A stretch of 64,000 nt of DNA from Melastoma dodecandrum (GCA_029817715.1 JARUPY010000398.1:1674001-1738000), one strand, 5' to 3'; positions 52,701-62,340 are shown, counted from the stretch's first letter. Numbers and translations are program-made. Notes: generated from the sequence alone by a model not told the origin.

Positions 52701-52825
52701 AATGACACTTGAGGAAAAAGGCCGACTGGCAGGCTCATCGCGAACACGATTCCGGCCACCGCTAGCGAGAGCGCGACGAAGATGATCGAACGCGCGTGGT
52801 GTTCAGCCGCCGAAAAGATGCTCAC
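49715..52825 (-). pseudogene. RND-family efflux permease interrupted by an in-frame amber stop
   Basis: The first 618 codons (52825-50969) and the remaining 407 codons (starting after the stop, ATG at 50938) lie in the same frame, separated only by TAG at 50969-50971 plus ten codons. Together they span about 1036 codons, the normal RND length. The N-part has TM1 (IIFVALSLAVAGIVFAM), porter domains and RND motif GLLIDDVIVMVEH with the proton-relay Asp pair; the C-part has PLALAIGKGSAIQQPLAIAIISG. Flanking genes supply the adaptor and TolC partner, and its start overlaps the adaptor stop. Without read-through no complete pump can form. Confidence 0.8.
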
Positions 52826-53874
52826 GGTGCGGCCGCAGTCGCCGATTGCACGGTCGCGCCCGCCGCGATGCGAACGGCCATGCCGTTCGAGAGTTGGTAA
52901 TTGCCCTCGACGACGATCGGCCGATCCGGATCGATCGTGCCGGTTACGACGCTCTGCTCCCCGGCGCTGCCGACGAGCGTGGCGGACACACGGTGCGCCT
53001 TCCCGTCGATGATCTGGTAGAGGGCGGTTCCGCCCTCATCCTGAAGCACGGCGTCGCGTGGGACGACGTAGCCTGTAAATTCACCGACAGTGATGTCGGC
53101 ACGAAACGCGGCGCCCGGCAGCAATTTGGCTTTCGTCGTGATGTCCGCGTCGATGAGATGGGTCTTCGGGTTGAGGAGACCGTCGACGCGCGCGAGTTGG
53201 CCCGCACTGGCCGGCTCGCGCGTCGTCAAAGCCTCGAGAGTTGCTGCATCGCCGACACGAAGGCGCCCCCGCAGCGCGGGCTCCACGCCGACGTTGACGA
53301 CGAGGCCATCCGCACGAAACATCGTCATCATCGCCGCGCCCGGCGAGACGGTGTCGCCTTGTGCGACTGGGATTGTCGAGATCACGCCGTCGAACGGTGC
53401 TCTCATCGTCAAATCGGCTTTGTTCGATCCCGAGCGGATGAGCGTATCGAGATTGGTTTGTGCGTCGGCAAGGGCCTTCGACGCCTGCGTGAGCTGATCC
53501 TTCGTCGCAAGTTTCTGCCGAACAAGATCCTTGATGCGTGCCTCGTCGAGCTTGGCGCTGTTGAGAGCCGTCTGCGCCTGCTGGAAGCTGCCTAAAGCAG
53601 ACTGAGACACTTCAAAATCAAGCAGGGGCTGACCCGTTTGCACGGCCTCGCCCGGTGTGACTAGAAATCGACGGATCCGGCCCTGGCTTTGCAGACTGAT
53701 GGTCATGCTGCCATCGAGTGCCGGACCTGCGGTTCCGTAAGCCGTGACGATCTCCGGCAGACTTCCCACACGCGGAGAGATCGTCGAGACAAGAGCGTTC
53801 CCGCCCTCGTCGGCTGCCAGCGCCGCGCCGGAAAACAGCAGGCCGGCTAGGCATATGCTTTGACGACGGATCAT
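52822..53874 (-). CDS. RND efflux periplasmic adaptor (membrane fusion protein)
   Basis: 350 residues with a signal peptide (LAGLLFSGAALA). Barrel-sandwich hybrid halves (ISLQSQGRIRRFLVTPGEAVQTGQPLLDFE; MRAPFDGVISTIPVAQGDTVSPG) flank a helical hairpin (QAQTALNSAKLDEARIKDLV). A beta-barrel and membrane-proximal part follow. It links the inner-membrane RND pump to the outer-membrane channel. Coupled on both sides by four-base overlaps. Confidence 0.88.
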   Translation of the reverse strand: MIRRQSICLAGLLFSGAALAADEGGNALVSTISPRVGSLPEIVTAYGTAGPALDGSMTISLQSQGRIRRFLVTPGEAVQTGQPLLDFEVSQSALGSFQQAQTALNSAKLDEARIKDLVRQKLATKDQLTQASKALADAQTNLDTLIRSGSNKADLTMRAPFDGVISTIPVAQGDTVSPGAAMMTMFRADGLVVNVGVEPALRGRLRVGDAATLEALTTREPASAGQLARVDGLLNPKTHLIDADITTKAKLLPGAAFRADITVGEFTGYVVPRDAVLQDEGGTALYQIIDGKAHRVSATLVGSAGEQSVVTGTIDPDRPIVVEGNYQLSNGMAVRIAAGATVQSATAAAP

Positions 53875-55238
53875 CGCTCGGCCTCGCGGAAAATGCCGAG
53901 AGGATCGGCTGGCGCCGCCTCGGGAGGAATGCGAACGATCGGAAATCCGGCGCCGACCAGCGTCGCGAGCGTCACTTGACCGTCGAGAAGGGTCTGCATC
54001 AACGTGACCTTCTCCTGCTCGCGCGCCAAGCGGGCCGACTCGATGTCGACATAGGCCCGCTCGTCGAAGGTCCCTTGCCTGAAGGCCGCCTCTGCGGTCT
54101 CGGCGATGCGCCGTGCTTCCTGCAACCGCGGCTCGAGCCCGGCGAGCTGACGGCTGGCTTGCCTTTGTTCGGATTGAAGCGCGCGGATCTCGCCTTTCGC
54201 AGCAACGAGACGGGCTGAAAATTCGCGGTTGAGCTGATCGCGCGTCGCAGACTCGAGGGCGATGCCGCCCTGATTGCGATCGAAGATCGGAAGCTCGGTA
54301 TTCAGCTGAGGGCCGATCGACAGGATATCGCTGGTGTCCTGCCCTGCAAACATGCCGATCTGAAGATTGGGGAATTGCGCGAGAATCGCTTGGCGTACCT
54401 TGGCATCCTGCGAACGATATCCGAATTGCAGCGCGATGAGGTCGGGACGCCGATCCGCGAGTGTCTCGAGATCCTCTTGAATGCGCTTAGGCGGTAGGCG
54501 CGGCACGTCGAGTACCGATCCGAAATCGAGTGGAGCGTCCGGGCTGAGACCGAGCAATGCCGCGAGCTGATGCCGGCGCACGAGCTGCGCTCGAGCAAGA
54601 TCGTCGTAGGTCTTCTGTACGTCGCCGACCGCGACGAGATCGGGCGAGAGCGTCGCCAGCGTCGCATTGCCCTGGGCGATCGCGTGATTGGTCAGCGTGA
54701 ACCGCTCCTTGAGGAGCTGCCGCGTCCTGGCGATGAAGCTCAAGAGGCGTTCGCCGGAGACGATGTCGACGAAGAGGAGTCGCGCTTTGCCGATCGTCTG
54801 CCATTCCTGCCAAAGCAGCGTGGCGTTCACGTTCTGCCTCGCAGCGGCGGCCACTTCGCCCTTCGTCTGATACAGAATGAGCGCCTTGATGTCCTGGGTG
54901 AAGCCTGCGCTATAGGAGTCGACCGATCCTGGACCGGCGACGAGGAAGGGGTAAGCCGCCTGAATTTGTGGATTGGGCAGGATGCCGGCGATGAGGACCT
55001 GCGCCGTCGCGACGCCGAGTTGCTTGCGAGCCGCAAGAAGATCGGGATTGTTGGCGAGGACCAGCTGGTCGAGCGCCCTCAGCGTGAGCCGCCGCCCGCT
55101 GTAATCCGCAAGATCGGAAACATGCTGGGCTGGCCCCGCCGAGGTATCGAGCGGAAGGCGCTCGTAGCGTGCGCAACTTGCCAAGGATGCGCCGACCAGC
55201 ATCGAAGCCGCGGCGCGGAACACGCGCGGTAAACGCAT
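53871..55238 (-). CDS. TolC-like outer membrane efflux lipoprotein
   Basis: 455 residues. The ATG at 55238 gives a lipoprotein leader with lipobox LASC (MLVGASLASCARYERLPL). Two TolC repeats follow, with long helices (LVLANNPDLLAARKQLGVATAQ; RQASRQLAGLEPRLQEARRIAETAEAAF). It would form the exit duct for the adjacent pump. First gene of the efflux operon. Confidence 0.87.
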   Translation of the reverse strand: MRLPRVFRAAASMLVGASLASCARYERLPLDTSAGPAQHVSDLADYSGRRLTLRALDQLVLANNPDLLAARKQLGVATAQVLIAGILPNPQIQAAYPFLVAGPGSVDSYSAGFTQDIKALILYQTKGEVAAAARQNVNATLLWQEWQTIGKARLLFVDIVSGERLLSFIARTRQLLKERFTLTNHAIAQGNATLATLSPDLVAVGDVQKTYDDLARAQLVRRHQLAALLGLSPDAPLDFGSVLDVPRLPPKRIQEDLETLADRRPDLIALQFGYRSQDAKVRQAILAQFPNLQIGMFAGQDTSDILSIGPQLNTELPIFDRNQGGIALESATRDQLNREFSARLVAAKGEIRALQSEQRQASRQLAGLEPRLQEARRIAETAEAAFRQGTFDERAYVDIESARLAREQEKVTLMQTLLDGQVTLATLVGAGFPIVRIPPEAAPADPLGIFREAER

Positions 55239-55568
55239 CGATCTCGTCTGAGCCACTCTGCCCTGCCGTGTCACGTCGGATCCTCGGAACGCCAGCAGAC
55301 CCAAGCGTCTCGAGCTGGACCCTAACGGGCGAAAATGAGCCCTGAATGAGCGAGACCGAAGCAACGGGCGCGTTTCAGCTCGCTGTATCCGCACGAGGCC
55401 TGCGCGGCGCACCCGACCGAGAGATGCGGTTGACGCCTCCGACAACAGCGACCACGGCCAGGGCCCGCTGCATGAGCGATCGCCGAGGCCGCGGCGATGC
55501 ATGCGTCGGCGGCCGCGACCACCAGCGCCTTCATCGCGACATCGAGGCCCGGGGCGACCGCCCCACTA
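55239..55568. other. 330-base gap upstream of the efflux operon
   Basis: No convincing gene; a leftward 70-codon frame from 55534 is Ala/Cys/Arg-rich and has no ribosome-binding site. The efflux promoter should be here; no regulator gene is present. Confidence 0.4.
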
Positions 55569-56471
55569 CTAGTGCAGCAGGAAGTCCACCGGCTCCAGCG
55601 CGGGCGGAAGCCGCTGCTCGCCGAGCGCGGCGCGAATGTCGCGCTCCATGGTGCGCACGAGCGCATCGAGCGGAAGATCGTTGACGTCGTAGCCGAAGGG
55701 TTGCTCAAGTTCGTCGCCGAGCGCGTCGAGACCGAAAAAGGTGTAGCCGACGATCGCGGTCACGAGCGGCGTCGCCCAGCCCAGCGTGTCGGCGAAGCCG
55801 AAGGGCAGCAGGAAGCAGAACAGATAGGCCGTGCGATGCAGCAGCAGCGTGTAGGCGAACGGCAGCGGCGTCGCCTTGATGCGCTCGCAGGCCGTCTGCG
55901 CGGCGGACATCTGGGTGAGGCGCGCCTCGATCGCCGCATAGCGCCAGTCGCTCACCCGCCCGCGCTCGACGAGCGCATCGAGCGCGCGCCCGGCCTCGGC
56001 GAGGGCGGCGTCCGTCGCGCTCGGCGCATAGGCGAGATCGCGCCCGGGCTCGAGCCAGCGGGACGCGGCGGCGCGCGGATCGCCGTCCCGCAGGAAGGCG
56101 GCGTGCGCGTGCGTGAACGCGCAGACGGCACGCAGAAGACGCGCACGATCCTCGTCGTCCTTCAGGAACGCGGTTTCGCGGATCAGCGACCGGACCTCAC
56201 CGACGAGCGAGCCCCATTGTCGGCCCCCCTCCCACCAACGGTCGTAGCAGGCATTGTTGCGGAAGCTCATGAAGATCGACAGCGACAAACCGACGAGCGT
56301 GAACGGGCCGGTTCCGAGCCGCGCGAACAGCTCCGGGCGGTGCATCGCGAGCAGCGTCACCAGCATGGCGAGAAGCGTGATGACGAGCAGGCGGATCGCG
56401 ATGTGCTGCGCGATCGACCCTTTGAGCGTGAACATCACGTCCCACAGCGTCGGCTTCGGCCTGACGATCAT
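55569..56471 (-). CDS. bestrophin-like (YneE/UPF0187) channel protein
   Basis: 300 residues of the bacterial bestrophin family: MIVRPKPTLWDVMFTLKGSI, GLSLSIFMSFRNNACYDRWWEGGRQWG (the highly conserved motif) and YTFFGLDALGDELEQPFGYDVNDLPLDAL. Family members are pentameric ion channels, in bacteria often cation-selective. The ATG at 56471 overlaps the upstream stop by four bases, so three transport genes (bestrophin, cation transporter, TauE/SafE) are coupled. Confidence 0.88.
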   Translation of the reverse strand: MIVRPKPTLWDVMFTLKGSIAQHIAIRLLVITLLAMLVTLLAMHRPELFARLGTGPFTLVGLSLSIFMSFRNNACYDRWWEGGRQWGSLVGEVRSLIRETAFLKDDEDRARLLRAVCAFTHAHAAFLRDGDPRAAASRWLEPGRDLAYAPSATDAALAEAGRALDALVERGRVSDWRYAAIEARLTQMSAAQTACERIKATPLPFAYTLLLHRTAYLFCFLLPFGFADTLGWATPLVTAIVGYTFFGLDALGDELEQPFGYDVNDLPLDALVRTMERDIRAALGEQRLPPALEPVDFLLH

Positions 56472-57043
56472 GACGTCTCCTTCTCTCCGCGTGCCGCCTC
56501 GAAGACTTCCCAGGCCGCCCCCGCGTTGAGCGCCGCGATGGCGAGGCCCGTGATCAGATCCGGCCACGGCGAGAGCGTTGCAGCGGTGATCGCGCCGGCG
56601 ACGATGATCGCGACGTTCGCCAGCGTATCGTTGCGAGCCGACAGGAATGCGGCCTTGACGAGGCTGCCGCCCTCGCCGCGATGGCGGGCGAGCAGCAGCG
56701 CGCAGCCGGCGTTGACGGCGAGCGCGCCCGCGCCGGCGAGGCCGACGATCGCGGCATCCGGCGGCGTGCCGCTTGCGAAGCGGTGCCAGGCGGCGACCAG
56801 CGTCGCAAGGCCGGGGAGGAGGATCACGCCCGCGAGCAGCATCCCGAGCCGGGCCCGCGCGGATGCGCTCCAGGCGAGCCCCACGAGCAGCAGGATGTTG
56901 ATCGAGGCGTCCTCGAGGAACTCGACCGAATCGGCGAAGAGCGACACCGAGCCGGAGACCAGCGCGGCGGTCGCCTCGATGCCGAAATAAGCGAGGTTCA
57001 GTGCCGCGACGAGGCGCGCCGTACGGCGCAGCTCCAACGTCAT
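56468..57043 (-). CDS. CDF-like cation transporter, short
   Basis: 191 residues with about six membrane segments: NLAYFGIEATAALVSGSVSLFADSVEFLEDASINILLLVG is the CDF first-half signature with Asp residues for metal binding, and FLSARNDTLANVAIIVAGAITA the second. The cytosolic C-terminal domain of full-length CDF proteins is missing, as in several minimal members. Probable Zn/Co/Cd efflux; specificity unknown. Confidence 0.8.
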   Translation of the reverse strand: MTLELRRTARLVAALNLAYFGIEATAALVSGSVSLFADSVEFLEDASINILLLVGLAWSASARARLGMLLAGVILLPGLATLVAAWHRFASGTPPDAAIVGLAGAGALAVNAGCALLLARHRGEGGSLVKAAFLSARNDTLANVAIIVAGAITAATLSPWPDLITGLAIAALNAGAAWEVFEAARGEKETS

Positions 57044-57816
57044 GACCGCGCGGCCCCGGACAACAAGCGGACGAGAGGGTTCGCAGGATCGGCGAGCAGG
57101 CGTACCGCCATCAGCAGAGACATCGCCACGATGAGCGGCCGGATCAACCACGCGCCGTGGCGGACCGCGAGCCGCGAACCGATCTGGCCGCCGAGGAGCG
57201 CACCCGCCGCCATGACGCAGCCGACGGGCCAGACGATCTTGCCCGAGACGAGGAAGATCGCGAGGGCGCCGAGGTTGCTCGCGGCGTTGGCGAGCGTGGT
57301 GTGCGCCGTGGCCCGAAGCGTCCCGTAGCCCAGCAGCGTCACGAAGCCGACCATCAGGAACGAGCCGGTTCCCGGCCCGAAGATGCCGTCGTAGAAGCCG
57401 ATGGAGGCGTTGACGCCGAGAGCAAACGCGGCGGGCGACAGACGCGCACGCGCGTCCTCGGCGTTCGGGCGGTGCGCCCAGGCGAAATAGGCCGCGATCG
57501 CGATGAGGACGATGGGCACCGCCGCGCGCAGCACCTCTTTCGGCAGCAGGCCGACGCTCAGCGCGCCGACCGCCGCGCCCGTCGCGGCGCAAAGCGCAAA
57601 GGCGGCGCCGGGCCATATGTCGATCATGCCGCGGCGCGCGAAATGCGCCGTCGCCGACACCGATCCGCTCGAACTCTGCAGCTTGTTGGTGGCGAGCGCC
57701 GCGATCGGATCGAGCCCTGCGAGCAGCAGCGCCGGAAGCGTCAGGAGGCCGCCGCCGCCCGCGATCGCGTCGAGGGTCGCGGCGACGAGCCCGACGAAAA
57801 AAAGCGCGAGAAGCAT
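57040..57816 (-). CDS. TauE/SafE (TSUP) family sulfite/anion exporter
   Basis: 258 residues with eight hydrophobic segments, opening with LALFFVGLVAATLDAIAGGGGLLTLPALLLAG and the repeat GFYDGIFGPGTGSFLMVGFVTLLG, both diagnostic of TSUP proteins (the two pore-loop motifs). Substrate is probably a small sulfur- or organic anion. First of three coupled transport genes. Confidence 0.88.
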   Translation of the reverse strand: MLLALFFVGLVAATLDAIAGGGGLLTLPALLLAGLDPIAALATNKLQSSSGSVSATAHFARRGMIDIWPGAAFALCAATGAAVGALSVGLLPKEVLRAAVPIVLIAIAAYFAWAHRPNAEDARARLSPAAFALGVNASIGFYDGIFGPGTGSFLMVGFVTLLGYGTLRATAHTTLANAASNLGALAIFLVSGKIVWPVGCVMAAGALLGGQIGSRLAVRHGAWLIRPLIVAMSLLMAVRLLADPANPLVRLLSGAARS

Positions 57817-57882
57817 CAGCTTCCCGCGCCCGTTAAGCCGGAGACTGGCCCGCGCCCGAACACGCGGCGGGTCATCGACCCA

Positions 57883-58797
57883 TCAGCCCTTCGACATCGC
57901 CGCGACTTCGGAGGCGAAGTCGGGGCCGGCCGTTTTCTCGACGCCCTCGCCGAGCGCGAAGCGAACGTAGCTCTTGATCGTCGCGCCGGCCTCCTTCGCC
58001 ACCTGACCGATGGACTTCTTCGAATGGTCCTCGTGGATCGAGATCTGATCGACGAGGCAGTTCTCCTTGAAGAAGGTCTTGAGGCCGCCCTCGACGATCT
58101 TCTCGACGACGTTGGCGGGCTTGCCCGCCGCGTTCTTTTCGGCGAGCACCGCCTTTTCGCGCGCGATCACCTCGGGATCGATCGCCGACGAGTCGAGCGC
58201 GATCGGATTCGTCGCGGCGATGTGCTGCGCGATCTTGCGGCCGAGCGCCTCGAGCTCCGCGGCACCCCTGTCCGACTCGAGCGCGACCAGCACGCCGATC
58301 TTGCCGAGGTTCTCGGCGACCTGGCCGTGGACGTAGGTGCCGATGGCGCCCTTCGTCACGGAGACCTTCGCCGCGCGGCGAAGCGTCATGTTCTCGCCGA
58401 TCGTGGCGATCGCGTTGGTGATCGCCGCCTCGACCGTGCCGCCGCCGGGATAGGCCGCGCTCTTGATGGCCTCGACATCGTCGAGGCCGCCCTTGAGCGC
58501 CACCTCGGCGGTGTTGCGCACGAGCGTCTGGAAATCGGCGTTGCGCGCGACGAAGTCCGTCTCGGAGTTCACTTCGACGACGACGCCGGCCTCGCCGGAG
58601 ACGGCGATCGCGATCAGCCCCTCGGCCGCGACGCGATCACCCTTCTTCGCGGCCTTGGAAAGGCCCTTCTTGCGGAGCCAGTCGACGGCGGCCTCGATAT
58701 CGCCCGCCGTCTCGGAGAGCGCGTTCTTGCAGTCCATCATGCCGGCGCCGGTCTTCTCGCGAAGATCCTTCACCATCGAGGCGGAGATCGTTGCCAT
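57883..58797 (-). CDS. tsf: elongation factor Ts
   Basis: 304 residues. [29 protein letters not shown] is the invariant N-terminal UBA-like module; [20 protein letters not shown] is the conserved TDFV core motif that displaces Mg2+ from EF-Tu. It acts as guanine-nucleotide exchange factor for EF-Tu. Standard rpsB-tsf order with a 177-base intergenic region containing hairpins. Confidence 0.97.
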   Translation of the reverse strand: MATISASMVKDLREKTGAGMMDCKNALSETAGDIEAAVDWLRKKGLSKAAKKGDRVAAEGLIAIAVSGEAGVVVEVNSETDFVARNADFQTLVRNTAEVALKGGLDDVEAIKSAAYPGGGTVEAAITNAIATIGENMTLRRAAKVSVTKGAIGTYVHGQVAENLGKIGVLVALESDRGAAELEALGRKIAQHIAATNPIALDSSAIDPEVIAREKAVLAEKNAAGKPANVVEKIVEGGLKTFFKENCLVDQISIHEDHSKKSIGQVAKEAGATIKSYVRFALGEGVEKTAGPDFASEVAAMSKG

Positions 58798-58911
58798 CGC
58801 ACTTGGTCCTTGTCTTGAAGAGGCTCGGCTTCTCCCGCGTGCGGAAGAAGGGCCGCGCCGAAGCTGCGGCGGATGAGGGGACGCGCCGCCTCTCCCTGAT
58901 CGTTCGGTGCG

Positions 58912-58965
58912 GGTGAGCCGCAGGGGCTCACCGCGATGCGCAGCCGTCCCGCGAGCGGAGACGGC
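58912..58965 (-). promoter_or_regulatory. hairpin pair between rpsB and tsf
   Basis: Two inverted repeats: GGTGAGCC / GGCTCACC (58912-58932) and GCCGTC / GACGGC with an inner CCGC / GCGG (58943-58965). Neither has a T-run. They start ten bases after the rpsB stop and could act as attenuator or processing sites to set the S2:EF-Ts ratio. Confidence 0.45.
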
Positions 58966-58974
58966 CCCGTGTCG

Positions 58975-60039
58975 TCAGGCTGCGAGCAGCGCGCGCGCCT
59001 GATTGATCCAACCGTCGCGGTTGATGCGGCCGCCGAGCTTCAGATCGGCCTCGACCTTCGTGACGTCGTCCGGCGTCATCGCCGCGATCTGCCAGAAGTG
59101 GAAGATGCCGCCGTCGTTGAGCTTCTTGACGATCTGCGGGCCGATGCCCTGGATCTTCGCGAAATCGTCGGGCGCTCCACGCGGCGCCGAGAGGATTTCG
59201 AACGCCTCGGTCGGCGCATCGTGCTCCTCAGCCTCCGGCTTCGCCTCGGCGGCAGCCGGCTCGGACACGTCCTCGTGCACCGTGCGCGTCGCCGGCAGCT
59301 CTTCGGCCGCGGGAGCTTCGGAGGCCCCGAAGTCGACGCCGGCCGACCCTTGCGAGCGCTGGATGCCGTCGAGCGCGGCGCGTGCGACGAGATCGCAATA
59401 GAGCGCGATGGCGCGGCCCGCATCGTCGTTCGCCGGAATGGGGAACGTGATGCCGTCCGGGTCGCAGTTCGTGTCGAGGATCGCGGCGACCGGAATGTTG
59501 AGGCGGTTCGCCTCCTTGATGGCGAGCGCCTCCTTGTTCGTGTCGATCACGAAGATGAGGTCGGGCACGCCGCCCATGTCCTTGATGCCGCCGAGCGCCT
59601 TGTCGAGCTTGTCGCGCTCGCGGCTCATCATCAGCCGCTCCTTCTTGGTCAGGCCGACGGCGCCATGCTCGAGCTGGTCGTCGATCTTGCGCAGACGCTG
59701 GATCGAGGCCGAGATCGTCTTCCAGTTGGTCAGCATGCCGCCGAGCCAACGGGAATTGATGTAGTACTGCGCGGAGCGCTTGGCGGCGTCGGCGATCTGC
59801 TCCTGCGCCTGGCGCTTCGTGCCGACGAAGAGCACGCGACCGCCGCGCGCGACCGTGTCGGACACGGCCTTCAGCGCCTGATGCAGCAGCGGCACCGTCT
59901 GCGCCAGATCGACGATGTGGATGTTGTTGCGGACGCCAAAGATGTACGGCGACATCTTCGGGTTCCAGCGGTGAGACTGATGGCCGAAGTGGGCGCCGGA
60001 CTCGAGGAGCCCACGCATGCTGAAATCGGGCAGTGCCAT
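58975..60039 (-). CDS. rpsB: 30S ribosomal protein S2 with C-terminal helix-hairpin-helix extension
   Basis: 354 residues, about 100 longer than E. coli S2. Residues 1-230 are standard S2: [55 protein letters not shown] and [11 protein letters not shown]. An acidic linker leads to residues about 297-352: [30 protein letters not shown] and GRINRDGW, a helix-hairpin-helix domain of the COG3743 type that also occurs fused to other ribosomal and respiratory proteins in alphaproteobacteria. Role of the extension is unknown. Confidence 0.95.
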   Translation of the reverse strand: MALPDFSMRGLLESGAHFGHQSHRWNPKMSPYIFGVRNNIHIVDLAQTVPLLHQALKAVSDTVARGGRVLFVGTKRQAQEQIADAAKRSAQYYINSRWLGGMLTNWKTISASIQRLRKIDDQLEHGAVGLTKKERLMMSRERDKLDKALGGIKDMGGVPDLIFVIDTNKEALAIKEANRLNIPVAAILDTNCDPDGITFPIPANDDAGRAIALYCDLVARAALDGIQRSQGSAGVDFGASEAPAAEELPATRTVHEDVSEPAAAEAKPEAEEHDAPTEAFEILSAPRGAPDDFAKIQGIGPQIVKKLNDGGIFHFWQIAAMTPDDVTKVEADLKLGGRINRDGWINQARALLAA

Positions 60040-60292
60040 TGTGTCGTCGATCTCCGGTTAGGCCGCCGCGGACGGAATGCAGGGCGTGAGCCCCACCGGA
60101 TGCGCATCCTTGAAGCAGGCGCGCGCCGTCCACGTGTGGAATGTTGCGGCTTATACGAGCGCGCGCGCCGATCCGCAAGACCTCCCGCGCGTCTCCACCT
60201 CGCCAGTCGTACGACTGCCCGAGTCTCCCGAAATCGGAACTTGCTCCAGTAAAGCCTGTTTCGCTCCCCGGGCTTAACTGAGGAGAACCAAG

Positions 60293-60553
60293 ATGAAGCG
60301 CATCCTGGGAACATTCCTGCTCGCGGCGACGCTGGCCGCGGGCGCGAGCGCCGTCGCGACGACGCCGGCTTCGGCCGCGATCGTCTGCAGCGGCGGCGCC
60401 TGCTGGCACACGCATTCGACCTACGATTATCCGGCGACGGCGCATGTGGTCGTGCACGACGACGATTGGCGCTGGGGGCCGGAAGACCACTACGTGTGGC
60501 GTGAGCACACCGGCCGCGGCTACTGGCACGGCGACGACTGGGAAGACTTCTGA
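60293..60553 (+). CDS. small secreted Trp/His-rich protein
   Basis: 86 residues from the ATG at 60293 (GAGGAG at 60281-60286). A signal peptide (ILGTFLLAATLAAGASAVATTPASA) is followed by a short mature part with two Cys (IVCSGGACWHTH) and alternating Trp/His/Asp (HDDDWRWGPEDHYVW). No family function known. The His/Asp richness suggests metal binding, which is inference. Confidence 0.7.
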   Translation: MKRILGTFLLAATLAAGASAVATTPASAAIVCSGGACWHTHSTYDYPATAHVVVHDDDWRWGPEDHYVWREHTGRGYWHGDDWEDF

Positions 60554-60636
60554 GTCATCAGTCGGCGGCACGGGCTCAGGTTCGCGCCGCCGACTTCGGT
60601 GTTTGACTGACGATGCGGCCGCTTTAGGGTCTCGGC

Positions 60637-61917
60637 GTGCCCTATGACGCCCTCACCCGACCTCCTGCGCGAACGAACATAACGACCACGGCGCATGTCG
60701 AGACGCCGCAGCCCAAGGGCTGGTGCCCGGGCGCGCTGCGTCCGATGGCGGCGATGGACGGACTCATCGTCCGGCTGCGCCTTCCCGGCGGTCGACTGTC
60801 GGCGTCGGCGGCGTTCCGGCTTGCCGATCTCGCCGTTGCGCATGGAAGCGGCACTCTCGAACTCTCGTCGCGCGGCAACCTGCAGCTTCGGGGGATTTCG
60901 ACGTCCGGGTATCCGCACCTGATCGAGGCGCTGACAGACCTGTCTTTGCTGGACGCGACGCCGGATGTGGAGGCCGCCCGCAACATTCAGGTCAGCCCTC
61001 TCGCGGGTTTGCACGATGGCGTGAACCTCTGGCCTGTACTCGCAGCCTTCGGCCGTGTGTTTCGGCGCGGGCAAGCCGTTACGAACCTGCCTGCGAAGAT
61101 CCTCTGGCTGATCGATGATGGATCCGCGCCGTCGCTCGCGGCGACTGCGGCGGATGTCCGCTTCGATTGGACCGGAGAGGCGTTCTCGATCGGGCTGGGC
61201 GGCACGCGCACGAGCGCCGTTCGCCTGGGCCCGTGCGCTGCTGACGCGATCGATGCGACGGCGAACAGGCTGGCGCGGACGCTGTCCGTGCTCTTCGCAG
61301 CCCATCCCGATCTGCGACGTGTCGCAGCGCTCGTCCGACGGCTCGGCCCCGAGGCACTGGCGGAGGCTTGCGGATGCCCCCTGCAGCCGAGCCTCGACGC
61401 AGGCATTGCGGTCACCGCGGCCGACGTCTGCGGAAACCGACGCTTCGGCGGCCGGCCGGTCTTCGGCGCGGCACCCCCTTTCGGGCGGATGACCGCCGAC
61501 ATGCTGCAACGGCTCGCCGACGCGGCGCGAAACGAGCTGCGCCTGACGCCCTGGCGGACCTTTCTGCTGCCCGACTCCGACCCGCGGTCGACGCACGATC
61601 TCGCCGCAGCCGGCTTCATCGTTGATGCGGATGATCCGCGGCTTCACGTGTCAACCTGCATCGGGCGTGGAGGATGTGCGCAGGCATCCACCGACACGCT
61701 CGTCGATGCCGCCGCGATCGCCGCCTTCGCATCCCCTGCCCGGCCCATCCACGTATCGGGTTGTTCGAAGGGCTGTGCACACCCGCTGCCGGCACCCGTC
61801 ACCTTGGTCGGCCGAGAGGGCCGCTACGATCTGGTGCGCGCGGGATCCGCGCGGAACATCCCGGCCCGGCGCGGCCTCCGCCTCGACGAGGTCCGCGCGG
61901 AGCTCGCAGGCACGTGA
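60637..61917 (+). CDS. cobG: precorrin-3B synthase
   Basis: 426 residues with the sulfite/nitrite-reductase fold. GWCPGALRPMAAMDGLIVRLRLPGGRL, then LELSSRGNLQLRGI, opens the first ferredoxin-like half. VSTCIGRGGCAQAS and VSGCSKGCAHP hold the four Cys for the [4Fe-4S] cluster. CobG uses oxygen to convert precorrin-3A to precorrin-3B in the aerobic B12 pathway. The start is GTG at 60637. It is coupled to cobE by a GTGA overlap. Confidence 0.85.
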   Translation: MPYDALTRPPARTNITTTAHVETPQPKGWCPGALRPMAAMDGLIVRLRLPGGRLSASAAFRLADLAVAHGSGTLELSSRGNLQLRGISTSGYPHLIEALTDLSLLDATPDVEAARNIQVSPLAGLHDGVNLWPVLAAFGRVFRRGQAVTNLPAKILWLIDDGSAPSLAATAADVRFDWTGEAFSIGLGGTRTSAVRLGPCAADAIDATANRLARTLSVLFAAHPDLRRVAALVRRLGPEALAEACGCPLQPSLDAGIAVTAADVCGNRRFGGRPVFGAAPPFGRMTADMLQRLADAARNELRLTPWRTFLLPDSDPRSTHDLAAAGFIVDADDPRLHVSTCIGRGGCAQASTDTLVDAAAIAAFASPARPIHVSGCSKGCAHPLPAPVTLVGREGRYDLVRAGSARNIPARRGLRLDEVRAELAGT

Positions 61918-62288
61918 TCGCGGTCGGGATCGGCTGCCGCCGCGGATGCCCGGCGGAGGACATCCTGGCGCTCGTCGACGCGGCGCTGCGCCAGCTGCCC
62001 AGCCAGCGGCGCCCGGACGCCCTCTTCTCCCTCGCGGAAAAATGCGGCGAGCCGGGGCTCGTAGAGGCCGCGGCGGTGCTCGGACTGCCGCTGCGCGGTC
62101 TCGACAAGGCCGTGCTCGCCCTCGTCGCCGGCGAGGCGAGAAGCTGCTCGCGCCGCGTCGAGGAGATGTTCGGCCTTCCGGGCATCGCCGAGACCGCGGC
62201 GCTCGCAGGCGCCGGTCAAGGGGCGGTGCTGCTCGTGCCGCGTCTCGCCGGCGCGACCGCGACCTGCGCCATCGCCGGACACCCCTAG
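61914..62288 (+). CDS. cobE: CobE / CbiG-C-terminal-like cobalamin biosynthesis protein
   Basis: 124 residues starting GTG at 61914 (VIAVGIGCRRGCPAEDILALV), the CobE/CbiG C-terminal motif G(I/V)GCRRG. Further parts: LFSLAEKCGEPGLVEAAAVL and CSRRVEEMFGLPGIAETAALAGAG. CobE accompanies the aerobic B12 pathway genes and probably binds an intermediate. No other cob genes are seen in the window. Confidence 0.85.
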   Translation: MIAVGIGCRRGCPAEDILALVDAALRQLPSQRRPDALFSLAEKCGEPGLVEAAAVLGLPLRGLDKAVLALVAGEARSCSRRVEEMFGLPGIAETAALAGAGQGAVLLVPRLAGATATCAIAGHP

Positions 62289-62296
62289 ATACGACA

Positions 62297-62317
62297 AAGC
62301 CCGCGCGAGGCGGGCTT
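62297..62317. terminator. hairpin between convergent cobE and rpmF
   Basis: 8-bp stem AAGCCCGC / GCGGGCTT with GCGAG loop. Short T/A tracts are on both sides, so it may act in both directions for the convergent genes. Confidence 0.55.
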
Positions 62318-62340
62318 CTCGTCGTCGTCCGCGACGAAGA

